Positions 8,545 through 16,044 of a stretch of DNA of 37,496 bases are shown here, one piece after another. How positions within the stretch are numbered: position 1 is the stretch's first letter; each line of letters begins with the position of its first letter. The stretch is from contig JAIOAQ010000029.1 in NCBI GenBank assembly GCA_019873735.1, positions 1-37,496 on the forward strand, written 5' to 3'. Both the position numbers and the translations under genes were made by a program. The notes beneath the pieces are model-generated. The model saw only the letters and a program-made list of their open reading frames with translations. It was not told the origin of the DNA and did no database searches. The stretch comes from Chloroflexota bacterium (GTDB lineage: Bacteria; Chloroflexota; Anaerolineae; Anaerolineales; Villigracilaceae).

Positions 8545-8599
8545 AGTTTGTCGGGATAAGAGGCGCTCGATACAAATGCTCCGATGCCGTTCAAAATTA

Positions 8600-8608
8600 T
8601 GGTAAAAT
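8600..8608 (+). promoter_or_regulatory. Putative extended -10 promoter of tRNA-Ser(UGA)
   Basis: TGGTAAAAT (TGn-TAAAAT) ends 11 bp before the mature tRNA. No clear -35 box. Confidence 0.45.
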
Positions 8609-8619
8609 CTCTCCCGCCC

Positions 8620-8704
8620 GGAGGGATGGCCGAGCGGTTTAAGGCAACTGACTTGAAATCAGTCGTGGCGCAAGTCACCGGGGGTTCGAATCCCTCTCCC
8701 TCCG
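8620..8704 (+). tRNA. tRNA-Ser(UGA)
   Basis: 85 nt. Acceptor stem GGAGGGA (8620-8626) pairs with TCCCTCC (8697-8703), with discriminator G. A long variable arm typical of class II tRNAs is present. The anticodon loop CTTGAAA has TGA at 8654-8656. The T loop is TTCGAAT. CCA is not encoded. This tRNA decodes UCN serine codons and is the type of tRNA modified at A37 by MiaB. Confidence 0.96.
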
Positions 8705-8752
8705 CTCGGTATCGTGGGTTGGTGTTTTGATCGTGCAAGAAAGCAGGAAGAT

Positions 8753-8791
8753 GTAAGGTTGATTGGGAAACTCCGGACTCTACAACCTTAC
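8753..8791. repeat. Short inverted repeat between the two tRNA genes
   Basis: GTAAGGTT (8753-8760) and AACCTTAC (8784-8791) enclose a 23-nt loop. There is no T tail, so it is not a typical terminator. It might be a processing structure in a dicistronic tRNA transcript. Confidence 0.4.
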
Positions 8792-8806
8792 TTCTGCACA
8801 CGCACT

Positions 8807-8896
8807 GGGGAGGTGCCAGAGAGGCCGATTGGGCTCGCCTGCTAAGTGAGTGCTGGGGTAACTCAGCCGCGGGTTCGAATCCCGCCCTCCCCGCCA
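8807..8896 (+). tRNA. tRNA-Ser(GCU), CCA encoded
   Basis: Acceptor stem GGGGAGG (8807-8813) pairs with CCTCCCC (8886-8892), discriminator G at 8893, and genomic CCA at 8894-8896. The anticodon stem CTCGC/GTGAG holds loop CTGCTAA with GCT at 8841-8843. A long class II variable arm is present. It decodes AGC/AGU. Its 3' part is duplicated downstream at 8964. Confidence 0.95.
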
Positions 8897-8899
8897 GCA

Positions 8900-8935
8900 G
8901 AGGCGCTCTCTTACCGAGGGCGTCTCGTTTTTTTT
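8900..8935 (+). terminator. Intrinsic terminator after tRNA-Ser(GCU), copy 1
   Basis: 11-bp stem (GAGGCGCTCTC / GAGGGCGTCTC, two G-T pairs) followed by eight T. Confidence 0.9.
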
Positions 8936-8989
8936 CAGCCGCGGGCCCCCGAGGGGGATGATATTCGAATCCCGCCCTCCCCGCCAGCA

Positions 8990-9024
8990 GAGGCGCTCTC
9001 TTACCGAGGGCGTCTCGTTTTTTT
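8990..9024 (+). terminator. Duplicate terminator, copy 2
   Basis: Same hairpin as at 8900, with a T run one base shorter. It lies exactly 90 bp downstream. Confidence 0.88.
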
Positions 9025-9094
9025 CAGCCGCGGGCCCCCGAAAGAGGGGAAGTTTGTGGCTTTGAGAAAGCCCTGAAGATGGGCGGACTGCATA

Positions 9095-9123
9095 TTGACA
9101 TTCAATTACATTTGTGTGATACT
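9095..9123 (+). promoter_or_regulatory. Strong promoter of a short orphan transcription unit
   Basis: TTGACA (9095-9100), 17-bp spacer, then TGTGATACT, i.e. an extended -10 (TGn-GATACT, hexamer 9118-9123). The predicted start is near 9130. The only thing downstream on this strand is the ~155-nt structured region ending at 9283. Confidence 0.65.
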
Positions 9124-9129
9124 ACCATC

Positions 9130-9283
9130 ATCAGGGGAAACAACCGCCTGCCATTCTTATGAAGAGGAGGTGGTGCCCAAAATGGATAGTAGTACCAAAC
9201 GAAGCGCTGTGGCATCCCTCCTCGTTCTTCGATAAGGGGCCACAGCGCGCACAGGAAGACCGTCCGCAAGGGCGGCCTTCCGC
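9130..9283 (+). ncRNA. Candidate small RNA or leader-peptide transcript
   Basis: The unit is bounded by the promoter at 9095 and a hairpin at 9254-9281 (GGAAGACCGTCC / GGGCGGCCTTCC, 4-nt loop, weak T tail). Inside is a 17-codon ORF (9182-9235, MDSSTKRSAVASLLVLR) with AGGAGGTGG at 9165-9173. A perfect 10-bp inverted repeat encloses most of the ORF's 3' half (GCGCTGTGGC 9204-9213, GCCACAGCGC 9239-9248). The segment CCTCCTCGTTCTTC can pair with the ribosome site. No known RNA family (SRP, 6S, tmRNA, RNase P) was recognised. It could be an sRNA, a small peptide gene or both. It accounts for most of the 390-bp stretch between the tRNA and pfkA. Confidence 0.4.
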
Positions 9284-9284
9284 T

Positions 9285-10367
9285 TTATTCATCGCCGAAT
9301 GAAATACCTAATCCGCGTGCAGCGCGAACAGCATCACCGTTCAGGTCGACTCGTTTGGGAACGGCCAGCGCTTTCTCGAGTGGGACATCTACAACCTGTC
9401 CATTTTGCAGGGAAACCATGTGGCCGAATCGGCCCGCGACTGCCAGGTGAACCGCGGCAGATCCATAACGCGTTGCCAGCCAGCGATCAAAGGCGGTAGG
9501 CGTGCCGCCGCGCTGAATATGTCCCAACACGGTGACACGAGTCTCAAATCCCTGCTCTTCGAGGTAACGCCCAACCTGTTCGCCTATCCCTCCCAAGCGG
9601 GGGACATATACCTCGTCGCCGCGTCGTGCATAGACCGGTTTGCCGCCAAGCGGATGAGCGCCTTCTGAGATGGCAATCAGGCTGAAGTGCGAGCCGTTTT
9701 GGACTCTCTGCCGAATCTTCCTCAGAATGGCCTCATATTTGAAGGGGATTTCCGGAATCAGAATCACATCGGCTCCACCTGCAACGCCTGCATGTAAAGC
9801 AATGAAGCCGGCATCCCGCCCCATCAGTTCCAGCACCATGACACGATGATGCGATTCGGCTGTGGTGTGCAAACGATCCAGGGCTTCGGTGGCAATCGTC
9901 AGGGCGGTATCAAAACCAAAGGTGACTTCTGTCCCGCCGATGTCGTTGTCAATAGTCTTGGGCACTCCAATCACAGGTACACCCTTCTGGTACAGTTCCA
10001 GGGCGGCGTGGAGAGTCCCGTCGCCGCCAATGACGATGAGGGCATCTATCCCCATGCGTTGGACAGCCTGCAAAAAATCATCTGAAACATCCTCAATGAC
10101 TTCCTTGCCATCCCGAATAACTTTACGGGCGAAGGGATTGCCGCGATTGGCAGTGCCCAGGATTGTCCCGCCGCGCGGCAGAATGCCGCGTACTGCTGCC
10201 AGGTCAAGCGGGATGATGCCGTCCTCTTTGAGAAAACCGTCGTATCCATCCAGTGCGCCGAACACCCGGCACTGGTAAACGTTGATGGCCGTCTTGACGA
10301 CGGCGCGTATGACTGCGTTCAACCCCGGCGCATCTCCGCCGCCTGTCAGAACACAAATTTGTTTCAT
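9285..10367 (-). CDS. pfkA: 6-phosphofructokinase
   Basis: 360 aa. Phosphorylates fructose 6-phosphate to fructose 1,6-bisphosphate in glycolysis. N-terminal LTGGGDAPGLNAVIR holds the nucleotide loop. GGDGT is at 114-118 and PKTIDND at 136-142. ATP-type enzymes usually carry GGDG with PGTIDND, and PPi-type enzymes GGDD with PKTIDND. This protein combines the ATP-type Gly with the PPi-type Lys, a combination known from ATP-using group III enzymes of actinobacteria, so ATP is the likely donor (inference). AAGGAG lies about 10 nt upstream of the ATG. It is 24 bp behind the DUF3048 lipoprotein gene on the same strand and probably co-transcribed with it. Confidence 0.95.
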   Translation of the reverse strand: MKQICVLTGGGDAPGLNAVIRAVVKTAINVYQCRVFGALDGYDGFLKEDGIIPLDLAAVRGILPRGGTILGTANRGNPFARKVIRDGKEVIEDVSDDFLQAVQRMGIDALIVIGGDGTLHAALELYQKGVPVIGVPKTIDNDIGGTEVTFGFDTALTIATEALDRLHTTAESHHRVMVLELMGRDAGFIALHAGVAGGADVILIPEIPFKYEAILRKIRQRVQNGSHFSLIAISEGAHPLGGKPVYARRGDEVYVPRLGGIGEQVGRYLEEQGFETRVTVLGHIQRGGTPTAFDRWLATRYGSAAVHLAVAGRFGHMVSLQNGQVVDVPLEKALAVPKRVDLNGDAVRAARGLGISFGDE

Positions 10368-10391
10368 GCTAATTTGCTCCTTTCGAGAATC

Positions 10392-11552
10392 TCAAGGAAA
10401 ACGCATTTCAAAACGCCAGGCTGGATTCTGCTGAATGATGCTTGTCTTGCCCATTACTTCGAACCAGGTTTGGCCTGGCTTGAAAGGGAAGGGCGTTCCA
10501 TCTGCGTTAAATAACGAAACGACTTTGTCGGCCTGTACCTGCCATTGAGCCATGTACCCACGCCCATCACGGAAAACATAGGCCGGGCCGGAACCGCTAA
10601 ACTCCATTTCAACCATCTCTGGGTTGACAGAGTAAAACGTGTGATTCAACAATAAAACCACCACCGTATCGGCCGCGACCGGCAGGTTGTTGGTGCGGTC
10701 GGTTAATAGTTCGTACTTTTCAGGTTGACCGTTGAGAGCATTGTCGGCGTCAGCATAGCGTAGATATTTCCCGCTGGCGGGATCGTAGTCCCAGCGGTTA
10801 TAGATGACTGCCGAATACCAGACATATACGCTGTTCGCCGCTTCTCCTCCAGGCGGCGGACTCATTTGAAAGAACATCCCATCCAGATTTTGACGGGAGT
10901 TGGCAATTCCTTTGCGATTGGCATAGGCGCTGATCTCGGCCGTATTTCCGATGAGGGAATTGTACAGATTCGGGTCATAACGGCACATGGCCGGGCAGCC
11001 GGCTTCCCATTCCAGAATCAGGCGGTTGGCGAACTCGGCACTGAAAAGGCGGTTGCTTACCCGCCTATCGGCGCTTCCATAAGCAAAAAGTCCCTTGTAC
11101 ATGCGTACCAGGTTGGCATCAAAGAAGCGCGCTGAACGTATCGGCCCCACTTGTTCTGCGTCGTTTCCGAGATAGATGCCGGCAAAGCGGGTTGAACCTT
11201 CTTCTGTGTAGTACTCATAGACAATATCCGCTGCTGTTAGCCCCCATTGCGGGCGGACGTCGCGCGGCAGGTTGGAAATTTTTATAATGATCGGGCGGCG
11301 TTCCAGCAGGGCTGGATTATCAACTTTTAACCCCGTCAGTGGGTTAATTTCAGGCGGGAAATCACGCGGACCATAACCCTGTACGGGGTAGTCAGGCGTT
11401 GCCGTCGGTGCGGGCGTTTCAGTCGGGGTGGGTGCAGGCGTATCCAGTGGCGCAACCGTCTCTGCCGATGAAGGGGTTGGCGACTGTTGTCCTGTCTGGC
11501 AGGCTACCACTAGAAAAAAGATCAGGAGTAAGATCGGTTTCTTGATTTGCAT
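10392..11552 (-). CDS. DUF3048 (YerB-like) lipoprotein
   Basis: 386 aa. The N-terminal signal with lipobox FLVVAC predicts a lipoprotein anchored at Cys18. A ~40-residue Pro/Thr/Ser-rich spacer (TPAPTPTETPAPTATP) follows. The globular part, from about residue 60, matches the DUF3048/YerB family (INPLTGLKVDNPALLERRPIIIKISN, ADIVYEYYTEEGSTRFAGIY, VGPIRSARFFD). Family proteins are extracellular with unknown biochemical activity. The ATG is preceded by AAGGAGG. On the minus strand TATGAT (near 11582-11577) could be the -10 box. It lies upstream of pfkA in the same direction. Family call is secure; function unknown. Confidence 0.9.
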   Translation of the reverse strand: MQIKKPILLLIFFLVVACQTGQQSPTPSSAETVAPLDTPAPTPTETPAPTATPDYPVQGYGPRDFPPEINPLTGLKVDNPALLERRPIIIKISNLPRDVRPQWGLTAADIVYEYYTEEGSTRFAGIYLGNDAEQVGPIRSARFFDANLVRMYKGLFAYGSADRRVSNRLFSAEFANRLILEWEAGCPAMCRYDPNLYNSLIGNTAEISAYANRKGIANSRQNLDGMFFQMSPPPGGEAANSVYVWYSAVIYNRWDYDPASGKYLRYADADNALNGQPEKYELLTDRTNNLPVAADTVVVLLLNHTFYSVNPEMVEMEFSGSGPAYVFRDGRGYMAQWQVQADKVVSLFNADGTPFPFKPGQTWFEVMGKTSIIQQNPAWRFEMRFP

Positions 11553-11677
11553 CTGTGCCTCCTTGGTTTGTTGCTATCATACCGCATTTGGGTTAGACAT
11601 CATTGGAAATCGTCCACAGATTTTGTAGGTTAGGCTGCCTACCCTTTTGAACAGGATGGGGATAGGCCGGATGAAAG

Positions 11678-11715
11678 AAAACTCTGCGCTCTCGGCGTCT
11701 CCGCGGTGAGTTTTT
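11678..11715. repeat. CTCTGCG tandem-word inverted repeat
   Basis: AAAACTC at 11678-11684, words CTCTGCG, CTCTCGGCG and CTCCGCGG, then GAGTTTTT at 11708-11715 in inverse orientation. Intergenic between DUF3048 and nfeD. A small GTAGGTTAGGCTGCCTAC inverted repeat lies just upstream near 11624-11641. Confidence 0.65.
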
Positions 11716-11788
11716 GCAGTGAAGTCACAAATTTATCTGGCGGGAGATGGGCAGCGGGATGTGGTCGGTTAATTGCGTCTTTTGCGCT

Positions 11789-11794
11789 TATAAT
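11789..11794 (+). promoter_or_regulatory. Putative nfeD promoter -10 box
   Basis: TATAAT, 19 bp before the ATG at 11814. No good -35. A GGTGAG ribosome site lies between. Confidence 0.45.
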
Positions 11795-11813
11795 ACTGAC
11801 ATCAGGTGAGATT

Positions 11814-13127
11814 ATGAAACGATTTATCGTTGCCATTTTGACTTTAATCGCCTTGGCAGGATTTTCATTGCTTTCTGCGAATGCACAAAGCGATGTGTCA
11901 CGCGTGCTGGTGCTGAAAGCCGAAGGGCCTGTCACGCCGGCCATGCGGGAGTACATTGCACGTGGCTTGAAATTGGCTGAGCAGCGCGATGCCGACCTGG
12001 TGATTTTACAACTTAACACGCCTGGCGGCGACCTGGGCACTACGCAAAACATCTTTACCGAGATGCGCGCCAGCCAGGTGCCGGTTGTTGTTTATGTTGC
12101 GCCGCGAGGCGCCTGGGCCGGCAGCGCCGGGACGATTATCACCCTGGCCGGCCATGTTGCGGCCATGGCCCCTGAAACTGCGATCGGCGCCGCCAGCCCG
12201 GTAGGTCTGCAGGGCGAAGACCTGAACCAGGTTTTGGAAACCAAGACCAAAGAAATCACCAAGGCTACTGTGCGATCGTTGGCCGAGCGGCGCGGCCCGG
12301 CAGCCCTTGCCCTGGCTGAGGCTACCATTGAAACAGCCAAAGCCGCATCGGCTACCGAAGCCCTTGAAGTGGGCCTGATTGATTTCATTGCTACAGATAT
12401 TAATGACCTGCTCCGTCAATTGGATGGCTTTGAAGTGCAAGTCGGTGAACAAACGCGCACGCTTCGCACTGCCAATAGCGTTACAGAAGAAGTTGCCCCC
12501 AGTTTTATTGAGCAGTTGCTGGCTATGCTGGTCAACCCCAACATTGTCTTTCTATTATTGACCATTGGCGTACAGGCGATTTTCATTGAACTTTCCAGCC
12601 CGGGCGGATGGGTGGCCGGTTTCATTGGTGTGGTCTGTTTGGCGTTGGCTGCTTACGGCCTGGGCGTGCTGCCGGTCAACTGGTTTGGCATTGCTTTCCT
12701 GGCCATTGCCTTTGTGCTTTTCATCTTGGATATCAAAGCACCTACGCATGGCGCACTGACGGCGGCCGGCATTGGTTCATTTATTGTCGGGGCCTTGGTG
12801 CTCTTCAACTCACCCGGCACACCACAATTTCAGCGCGTTTCTGTCCCCTTGGTTATCCTGATGGGGCTGTTGACCGGTCTGGGCTTTGCTGTGATTATTG
12901 GCTTTGCCTTGCGGGCGCAAAAGGTCCCCATCCGCACGGGACAGGAATCCCTCGTCCATAAAACGGGAACCGCTAAAACCAGGATTGACCCGCAGGGTCA
13001 GGTGCAGGTGGGCAGCGAATTATGGAGTGCCGAACTGGCCGAAGGCTCGGCTCCCATTCGCAAGGGAGATGTTGTCGAAGTCCTGGATGTGAAGGGGCTG
13101 CGGCTTATTGTCCGAAAAGTAGAGTGA
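11814..13127 (+). CDS. nfeD: NfeD-type membrane-bound ClpP-class serine protease
   Basis: 437 aa. Signal peptide or first helix at residues 1-24 (ending SANAQS), then an extracytoplasmic ClpP-class protease domain (LVILQLNTPGGDLGTTQNIF). The likely nucleophile is the Ser of GAWAGSAGT, with general-base Lys candidates in the TKTKEITKATV segment. Four to five membrane helices follow (~225-385). A cytoplasmic OB-fold NfeD domain closes the protein (VGSELWSAELAEGSAPIRKGDVVEV). This is the long NfeD1b form, thought to act with stomatin-like proteins in membrane quality control; no stomatin gene is in the window. The start at 11814 is chosen for its signal peptide and GGTGAG site; the upstream in-frame extension runs through the repeat. 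Confidence 0.93.
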   Translation: MKRFIVAILTLIALAGFSLLSANAQSDVSRVLVLKAEGPVTPAMREYIARGLKLAEQRDADLVILQLNTPGGDLGTTQNIFTEMRASQVPVVVYVAPRGAWAGSAGTIITLAGHVAAMAPETAIGAASPVGLQGEDLNQVLETKTKEITKATVRSLAERRGPAALALAEATIETAKAASATEALEVGLIDFIATDINDLLRQLDGFEVQVGEQTRTLRTANSVTEEVAPSFIEQLLAMLVNPNIVFLLLTIGVQAIFIELSSPGGWVAGFIGVVCLALAAYGLGVLPVNWFGIAFLAIAFVLFILDIKAPTHGALTAAGIGSFIVGALVLFNSPGTPQFQRVSVPLVILMGLLTGLGFAVIIGFALRAQKVPIRTGQESLVHKTGTAKTRIDPQGQVQVGSELWSAELAEGSAPIRKGDVVEVLDVKGLRLIVRKVE

Positions 13128-13133
13128 TATAAT
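13128..13133 (+). promoter_or_regulatory. Putative lipA promoter -10 box
   Basis: Perfect TATAAT immediately after the nfeD stop codon. TTATTG at 13105-13110 would be a weak -35 at 17-bp spacing. Transcription would start about 27 nt before lipA. Confidence 0.5.
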
Positions 13134-13166
13134 CGGACAAATCAAATCCGATTCAGAGAGGACCCT

Positions 13167-14105
13167 ATGGCTGTTACCCCAACCCGGGAGCGAGTCAACC
13201 CCGAAAAAATCAACACCACCCCCCTGCGCCGCCCTGAGTGGATCAAAGTGCGCGCCCCCGCCGGTGAAACGTACGAGAACCTGCTGACGCTGATGCGTTC
13301 AAAGGCCTTGCATACGGTTTGCGAGGAGGCAATGTGTCCCAATATGGGCGAATGCTGGGGTTCCGGGACGGCCACCTTCTTAATGCTGGGCGATATTTGC
13401 ACCCGTACTTGCGGCTTTTGCGATATCAAGCATGGAAAGCCAGCTTTGCTGGATTGGGGTGAGGCTGAGCGTGTTGCTCAGGCCGTTAAGGCGATGAATT
13501 TGCGCCACGCCGTGATTACTTCTGTCAACCGCGATGACCGGCCTGATGGCGGCGCACCCATCTTTGCAATGGTTATTCGCCGCATTCGCGAACTCTTACC
13601 TGGGTGTTCGGTTGAAGTTTTGATCCCGGATTTCAAAGGTTCTGTTGAGGCCTTGAAAATTGTCATGGATGCCCGGCCGGAGATTTTGAATCACAATGTC
13701 GAAACTGTGCCGCGTCTGTTCAAGCAGGTCCAGCCGCAAGATAACTATGCCTGGGCAGCCGCCATCCTGAGCAATGCTAAAAAACTCGATCCCGAAGTTC
13801 TGACCAAGAGCGGCATCATGGTGGGCCTGGGGGAGGATATTGAAGAGGTCAAGGCTGTCATGCGTGACTTGCGTGCCTGGGGAGTGGATATCCTGACCAT
13901 TGGCCAATATTTACAGCCGAGCAAAAAGCACCTGCCGATTGTACGTTATTACACGCCAGAAGAATTTAAAGAATTGCGCGAATATGGCCGCGCGATCGGC
14001 TTCAAGTGGGTGGAAGCAGCGCCGCTGGTGCGTTCCTCCTATCATGCGGCCGAACAAGTAAGGGCTTTGAGCATTGTCCATCGCAAGTTGTATGGGCAAA
14101 CTTGA
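13167..14105 (+). CDS. lipA: Lipoyl synthase
   Basis: 312 aa radical-SAM enzyme that inserts two sulfurs into octanoyl-E2/GcvH to form lipoate. The auxiliary cluster cysteines are in [12 protein letters not shown] (CX4CX5C). The radical SAM cysteines are in CTRTCGFC (CX3CX2C). C-terminal VRSSYHA contains the RSSY motif that donates the serine ligand of the auxiliary cluster. [13 protein letters not shown] and [12 protein letters not shown]-like stretches are also conserved. The length is normal. AGAGGAC precedes the ATG. It sits 39 bp after nfeD. No lipB or lplA gene is in the window, so the octanoyl donor route is unknown. Confidence 0.97.
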   Translation: MAVTPTRERVNPEKINTTPLRRPEWIKVRAPAGETYENLLTLMRSKALHTVCEEAMCPNMGECWGSGTATFLMLGDICTRTCGFCDIKHGKPALLDWGEAERVAQAVKAMNLRHAVITSVNRDDRPDGGAPIFAMVIRRIRELLPGCSVEVLIPDFKGSVEALKIVMDARPEILNHNVETVPRLFKQVQPQDNYAWAAAILSNAKKLDPEVLTKSGIMVGLGEDIEEVKAVMRDLRAWGVDILTIGQYLQPSKKHLPIVRYYTPEEFKELREYGRAIGFKWVEAAPLVRSSYHAAEQVRALSIVHRKLYGQT

Positions 14106-14124
14106 TCTGGAGGTTTCTTTGACC

Positions 14125-14613
14125 ATGGAAGATGTTGAGCAACTTATTCAACGGTTAGAACAAGCCCGCAGCCGCATTGAAGCCATTTTGCCGCAGGTTG
14201 ATCCGCAAAAGCAAATTTATCCTGGCTGGACCATTCATCACTTTCTGGCGCATATGACCGGCTGGGATGATGCTGTCATTGCTGCCTTGCGGGCTCATAT
14301 TAGCAGTGCAGAATCGGGGACGCCGGCGGCGCGCGGCATTGATCATTTCAATGCTCAAACCGTTGAGACACGCGAGACTCTTGATCTTGATAAGGTCAAG
14401 CAGGAATGGCGACAGACTCGAAATACCTTGAAAGAGATACTGCGTGCCATGCCTGAAGAAAAATTCCGCCAGCCGATTCTATTCCCCTGGGGTGGCTATG
14501 GCAGTGTGACTCAATTGATTGAGACTTTTATCCATCATGAACTTGAGGAACATGCCCCCGACCTGGAGATGTGGGTAAAACAGCCCGACCAGCCGCTGCT
14601 GGGCCGTCTTTGA
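14125..14613 (+). CDS. DinB/ClbS-like four-helix protein
   Basis: 162 aa. Predicted helical bundle of the DinB / DUF1706 (ClbS-like) superfamily. After helix 1 (MEDVEQLIQRLEQARSRIEAIL) comes GWTIHHFLAHMTGWDD, with the family's first metal-ligand histidine. Near the C-terminus HHELEEHAPDLEMW carries the HX3H-like pair. ClbS-type members protect against genotoxins, others are thiol-dependent transferases; I cannot tell which applies here. The start ATG at 14125 is preferred because TGGAGG lies at 14108-14113. A longer form beginning at 14092 would overlap lipA. It may be co-transcribed with lipA. Confidence 0.75.
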   Translation: MEDVEQLIQRLEQARSRIEAILPQVDPQKQIYPGWTIHHFLAHMTGWDDAVIAALRAHISSAESGTPAARGIDHFNAQTVETRETLDLDKVKQEWRQTRNTLKEILRAMPEEKFRQPILFPWGGYGSVTQLIETFIHHELEEHAPDLEMWVKQPDQPLLGRL

Positions 14614-14683
14614 TGACATTGGGGATTGCAACCTGTTTGAAATCCTCTCAGACTTCAAAGAAAGCGCTTTGTTTTTCCAATTT

Positions 14684-14826
14684 TCAATCCCGATTTTTCA
14701 TTTCTTGCAAAAATAAGCGCGTCTGTATCAGCCTCTCGCGTTCCACCTTCCCCGTTTTCTCCCAGTGATCCAGCAACTGCGTGATGGTCAGGGCGGCGTG
14801 GAGGGTGTAGCCGGCTTCGGCCGGGC
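14684..14826. repeat. Duplicated pyrE 3' end, copy A (parent at 16029-16172)
   Basis: The alignment runs from the sequence around the stop codon (TTCAAT(T)CCGATTTTTCATTTC) to the AEAGYT codons, at an offset of about 1346 bp in the same orientation. Roughly 95% identical by eye. Confidence 0.9.
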
Positions 14827-14935
14827 CGGCCACCGCCGGTAAGATGACCAGGTTGAACAGCAGGAGAAGCACCGCCAACAAGGTGACCGTTTTCCAGTTG
14901 GCCCAGCGCTGAAGAAGGGGAAGAAGGCGCGACAT
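14684..14935 (-). CDS. Chimeric small ORF: membrane leader joined to a copied PyrE C-terminus
   Basis: 83 aa. Residues ~1-37 (MSRLLPLLQRW, then the helix TVTLLAVLLLLFNLVILPAV) look like the start of a membrane protein that has lost its body. Residues ~40-83 (AEAGYTLHAALTITQLLDHW, then EKTGKVERERLIQTRLFLQE) are almost identical to the last ~45 residues of the PyrFE protein encoded at 16029. At DNA level about 140 bp are shared with only about six differences, so the copy is recent. The frame and stop codon are intact. No good ribosome site is visible. It may be a non-functional fusion or a pseudogene. It has no PRPP-binding site, so PyrE activity is excluded. Confidence 0.5.
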   Translation of the reverse strand: MSRLLPLLQRWANWKTVTLLAVLLLLFNLVILPAVAGPAEAGYTLHAALTITQLLDHWEKTGKVERERLIQTRLFLQEMKNRD

Positions 14936-14971
14936 GGCAGGCTCCGAGAAGGAAAGAGCGAACAGAGTCTA

Positions 14972-15337
14972 TTATTCAGGCATTTTCGATGAATGATGTT
15001 CCACAATCATCCAGCGCTGACCATTCCACCTGTATACGAATGTAAACCTAGCCTGTAAGGAAGAGCCATCTTTGAATGAGAACGTATAGATGCCTGAGTT
15101 AATGGCAATTTGACCAAAGGTTCGCACATTTGCCTCGTCAATTGCTCCCTTCGGGCCCTTGGCAAGAAAGTGAACAAAGTAGTCCTCAATTTCGGCATGG
15201 TTATGACGGACTTTGTTGGAAACAGTCGGAAGCAAAATGGCATTCGTCTCATAAAGAGCGGTCACTTTTTTAGGATCCCCTGTGAGAAGGGCTTGATTCC
15301 ACTCATCAAAAAGCGCGGTGATTTGTTTCTCAGACAT
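14972..15337 (-). CDS. NTF2-like (SnoaL/CaMKII-association type) protein
   Basis: 121 aa cone-shaped alpha+beta barrel of the NTF2-like superfamily. The N-terminal helix (ITALFDEWNQALLTGDPKKV) leads into LYETNAILLPTVSN. The C-terminal strands end in FTFVYRWNGQRWMIVEHHSS and KMPE, the signature of SgcJ/EcaC and CaMKII-association-domain-like proteins. Such proteins bind small molecules or oligomerise; no catalytic residue set allows a more specific call. CAGGAG lies ~8 nt upstream of the ATG. It lies in tandem with the ferritin-like gene 27 bp upstream on the same strand. Confidence 0.85.
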   Translation of the reverse strand: MSEKQITALFDEWNQALLTGDPKKVTALYETNAILLPTVSNKVRHNHAEIEDYFVHFLAKGPKGAIDEANVRTFGQIAINSGIYTFSFKDGSSLQARFTFVYRWNGQRWMIVEHHSSKMPE

Positions 15338-15364
15338 GGTTAATCTCCTGCTGTCTCATTTGAG

Positions 15365-15892
15365 TTAAGAATTCTGCTTAACGTCAGGGTTCAGCGGCAG
15401 CGCTTTGACTTCCAATCGTTTCAAGCGGCTTTGATAGGGGGATGGAAAAGAATTGGTCAGTTTTTCCACGTGGCTGTGCAATTGATGACGCAGAAACTTG
15501 CCTGAAGGGTTAGTCAGAGAAAAATCGGCAGCCAAAAACTCAAAGATGGTGTTGGTTTCTGAGTTTTCGGCCTCCACGGTCTTCTGATAGGCTTCATCCA
15601 GGTTCGTAATTTCAGCCAGGCACTGATCAGGCAGATTCTGCGCCTGCCGGTGAGCAATCTCCATCAGCGCCGCATCGACCGGCCGTTCCAATTGTTCAGC
15701 AGTCAATTTACCTCGCAGGTCTTCCAGAAAGCGAGCATGACCGGCCTCTTCCTCGGCATACGTTTTCCAGAATTTTGCAATCTCCGGTTCGTGAGCAAAC
15801 ATCTGCGCCAATCCTGTGTAGAAGGACTCGGTGGCGCGCTCCAAACGGATGGCAATTTCAAAGAGTTCAGCGGTAGTGTTTGCTTGCAGCAT
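15365..15892 (-). CDS. Ferritin-like / rubrerythrin-like diiron protein
   Basis: 175 aa predicted four-helix bundle. Helix 1 has a candidate iron-ligand Glu (FEIAIRLERATESFYTGLA) and helix 2 the EEEXXH motif (YAEEEAGHARFLEDL). Later helices carry further Glu/His candidates (EAENSETNTIFEFLA, LRHQLHSHVEKL). This is the rubrerythrin-type ferritin fold, but there is no C-terminal rubredoxin domain. The role may be oxidative defence or iron handling. The ATG at 15892 is preferred over an in-frame TTG five codons earlier because AGGAG falls just upstream of the ATG. The gene is in tandem with the NTF2-like gene. Diiron binding is inferred from motifs. Confidence 0.78.
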   Translation of the reverse strand: MLQANTTAELFEIAIRLERATESFYTGLAQMFAHEPEIAKFWKTYAEEEAGHARFLEDLRGKLTAEQLERPVDAALMEIAHRQAQNLPDQCLAEITNLDEAYQKTVEAENSETNTIFEFLAADFSLTNPSGKFLRHQLHSHVEKLTNSFPSPYQSRLKRLEVKALPLNPDVKQNS

Positions 15893-16015
15893 ATCTTCTC
15901 CTGGCAAATCAGGTTCGATTTTACCTCAAAAAAATTTCTGCCTGAACGGAGCGCGCCAAATGTCAGCATTCGGTTTTTGGCAGACAGAGCAAGCAAGCAT
16001 AGCAGCAGGTAGGGT

Positions 16016-16044
16016 GAAAAATCGGAATTCAATTCCGATTTTTC
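16016..16044 (-). terminator. Terminator of pyrFE, hairpin containing the stop codon
   Basis: Near-perfect palindrome GAAAAATCGGAATT / AATTCCGATTTTTC. On the minus strand it ends in five T. The pyrFE stop codon (16031-16029) lies in the apex. Copy A at 14684 kept only the right half. Confidence 0.75.

Larger units (their letters stand above)
8874..9046 (+). repeat. 90-bp tandem duplication of tRNA-Ser(GCU) 3' end plus terminator
   Basis: Copy 1 is 8874 to ~8956 and copy 2 is 8964 to ~9046. They are nearly identical over ~83 bp, the visible difference being one T in a T run. Each holds the T loop, acceptor 3' strand, CCA and the terminator hairpin. The motif CAGCCGCGGG flanks both the tRNA T arm and each terminator, which may have promoted the duplication or a site-specific event. 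Confidence 0.85.

Noticed and set aside
8846-9076. 76-aa plus-strand open frame over the tRNA duplication
   Set aside because: Translates tRNA and terminator sequence twice; a product of the 90-bp duplication.
9130-9283. 6S RNA or SRP RNA for the small unit before pfkA
   Set aside because: No closing stem between the ends as in 6S RNA, and no SRP GGAAGGAAGCAGC-type loop.
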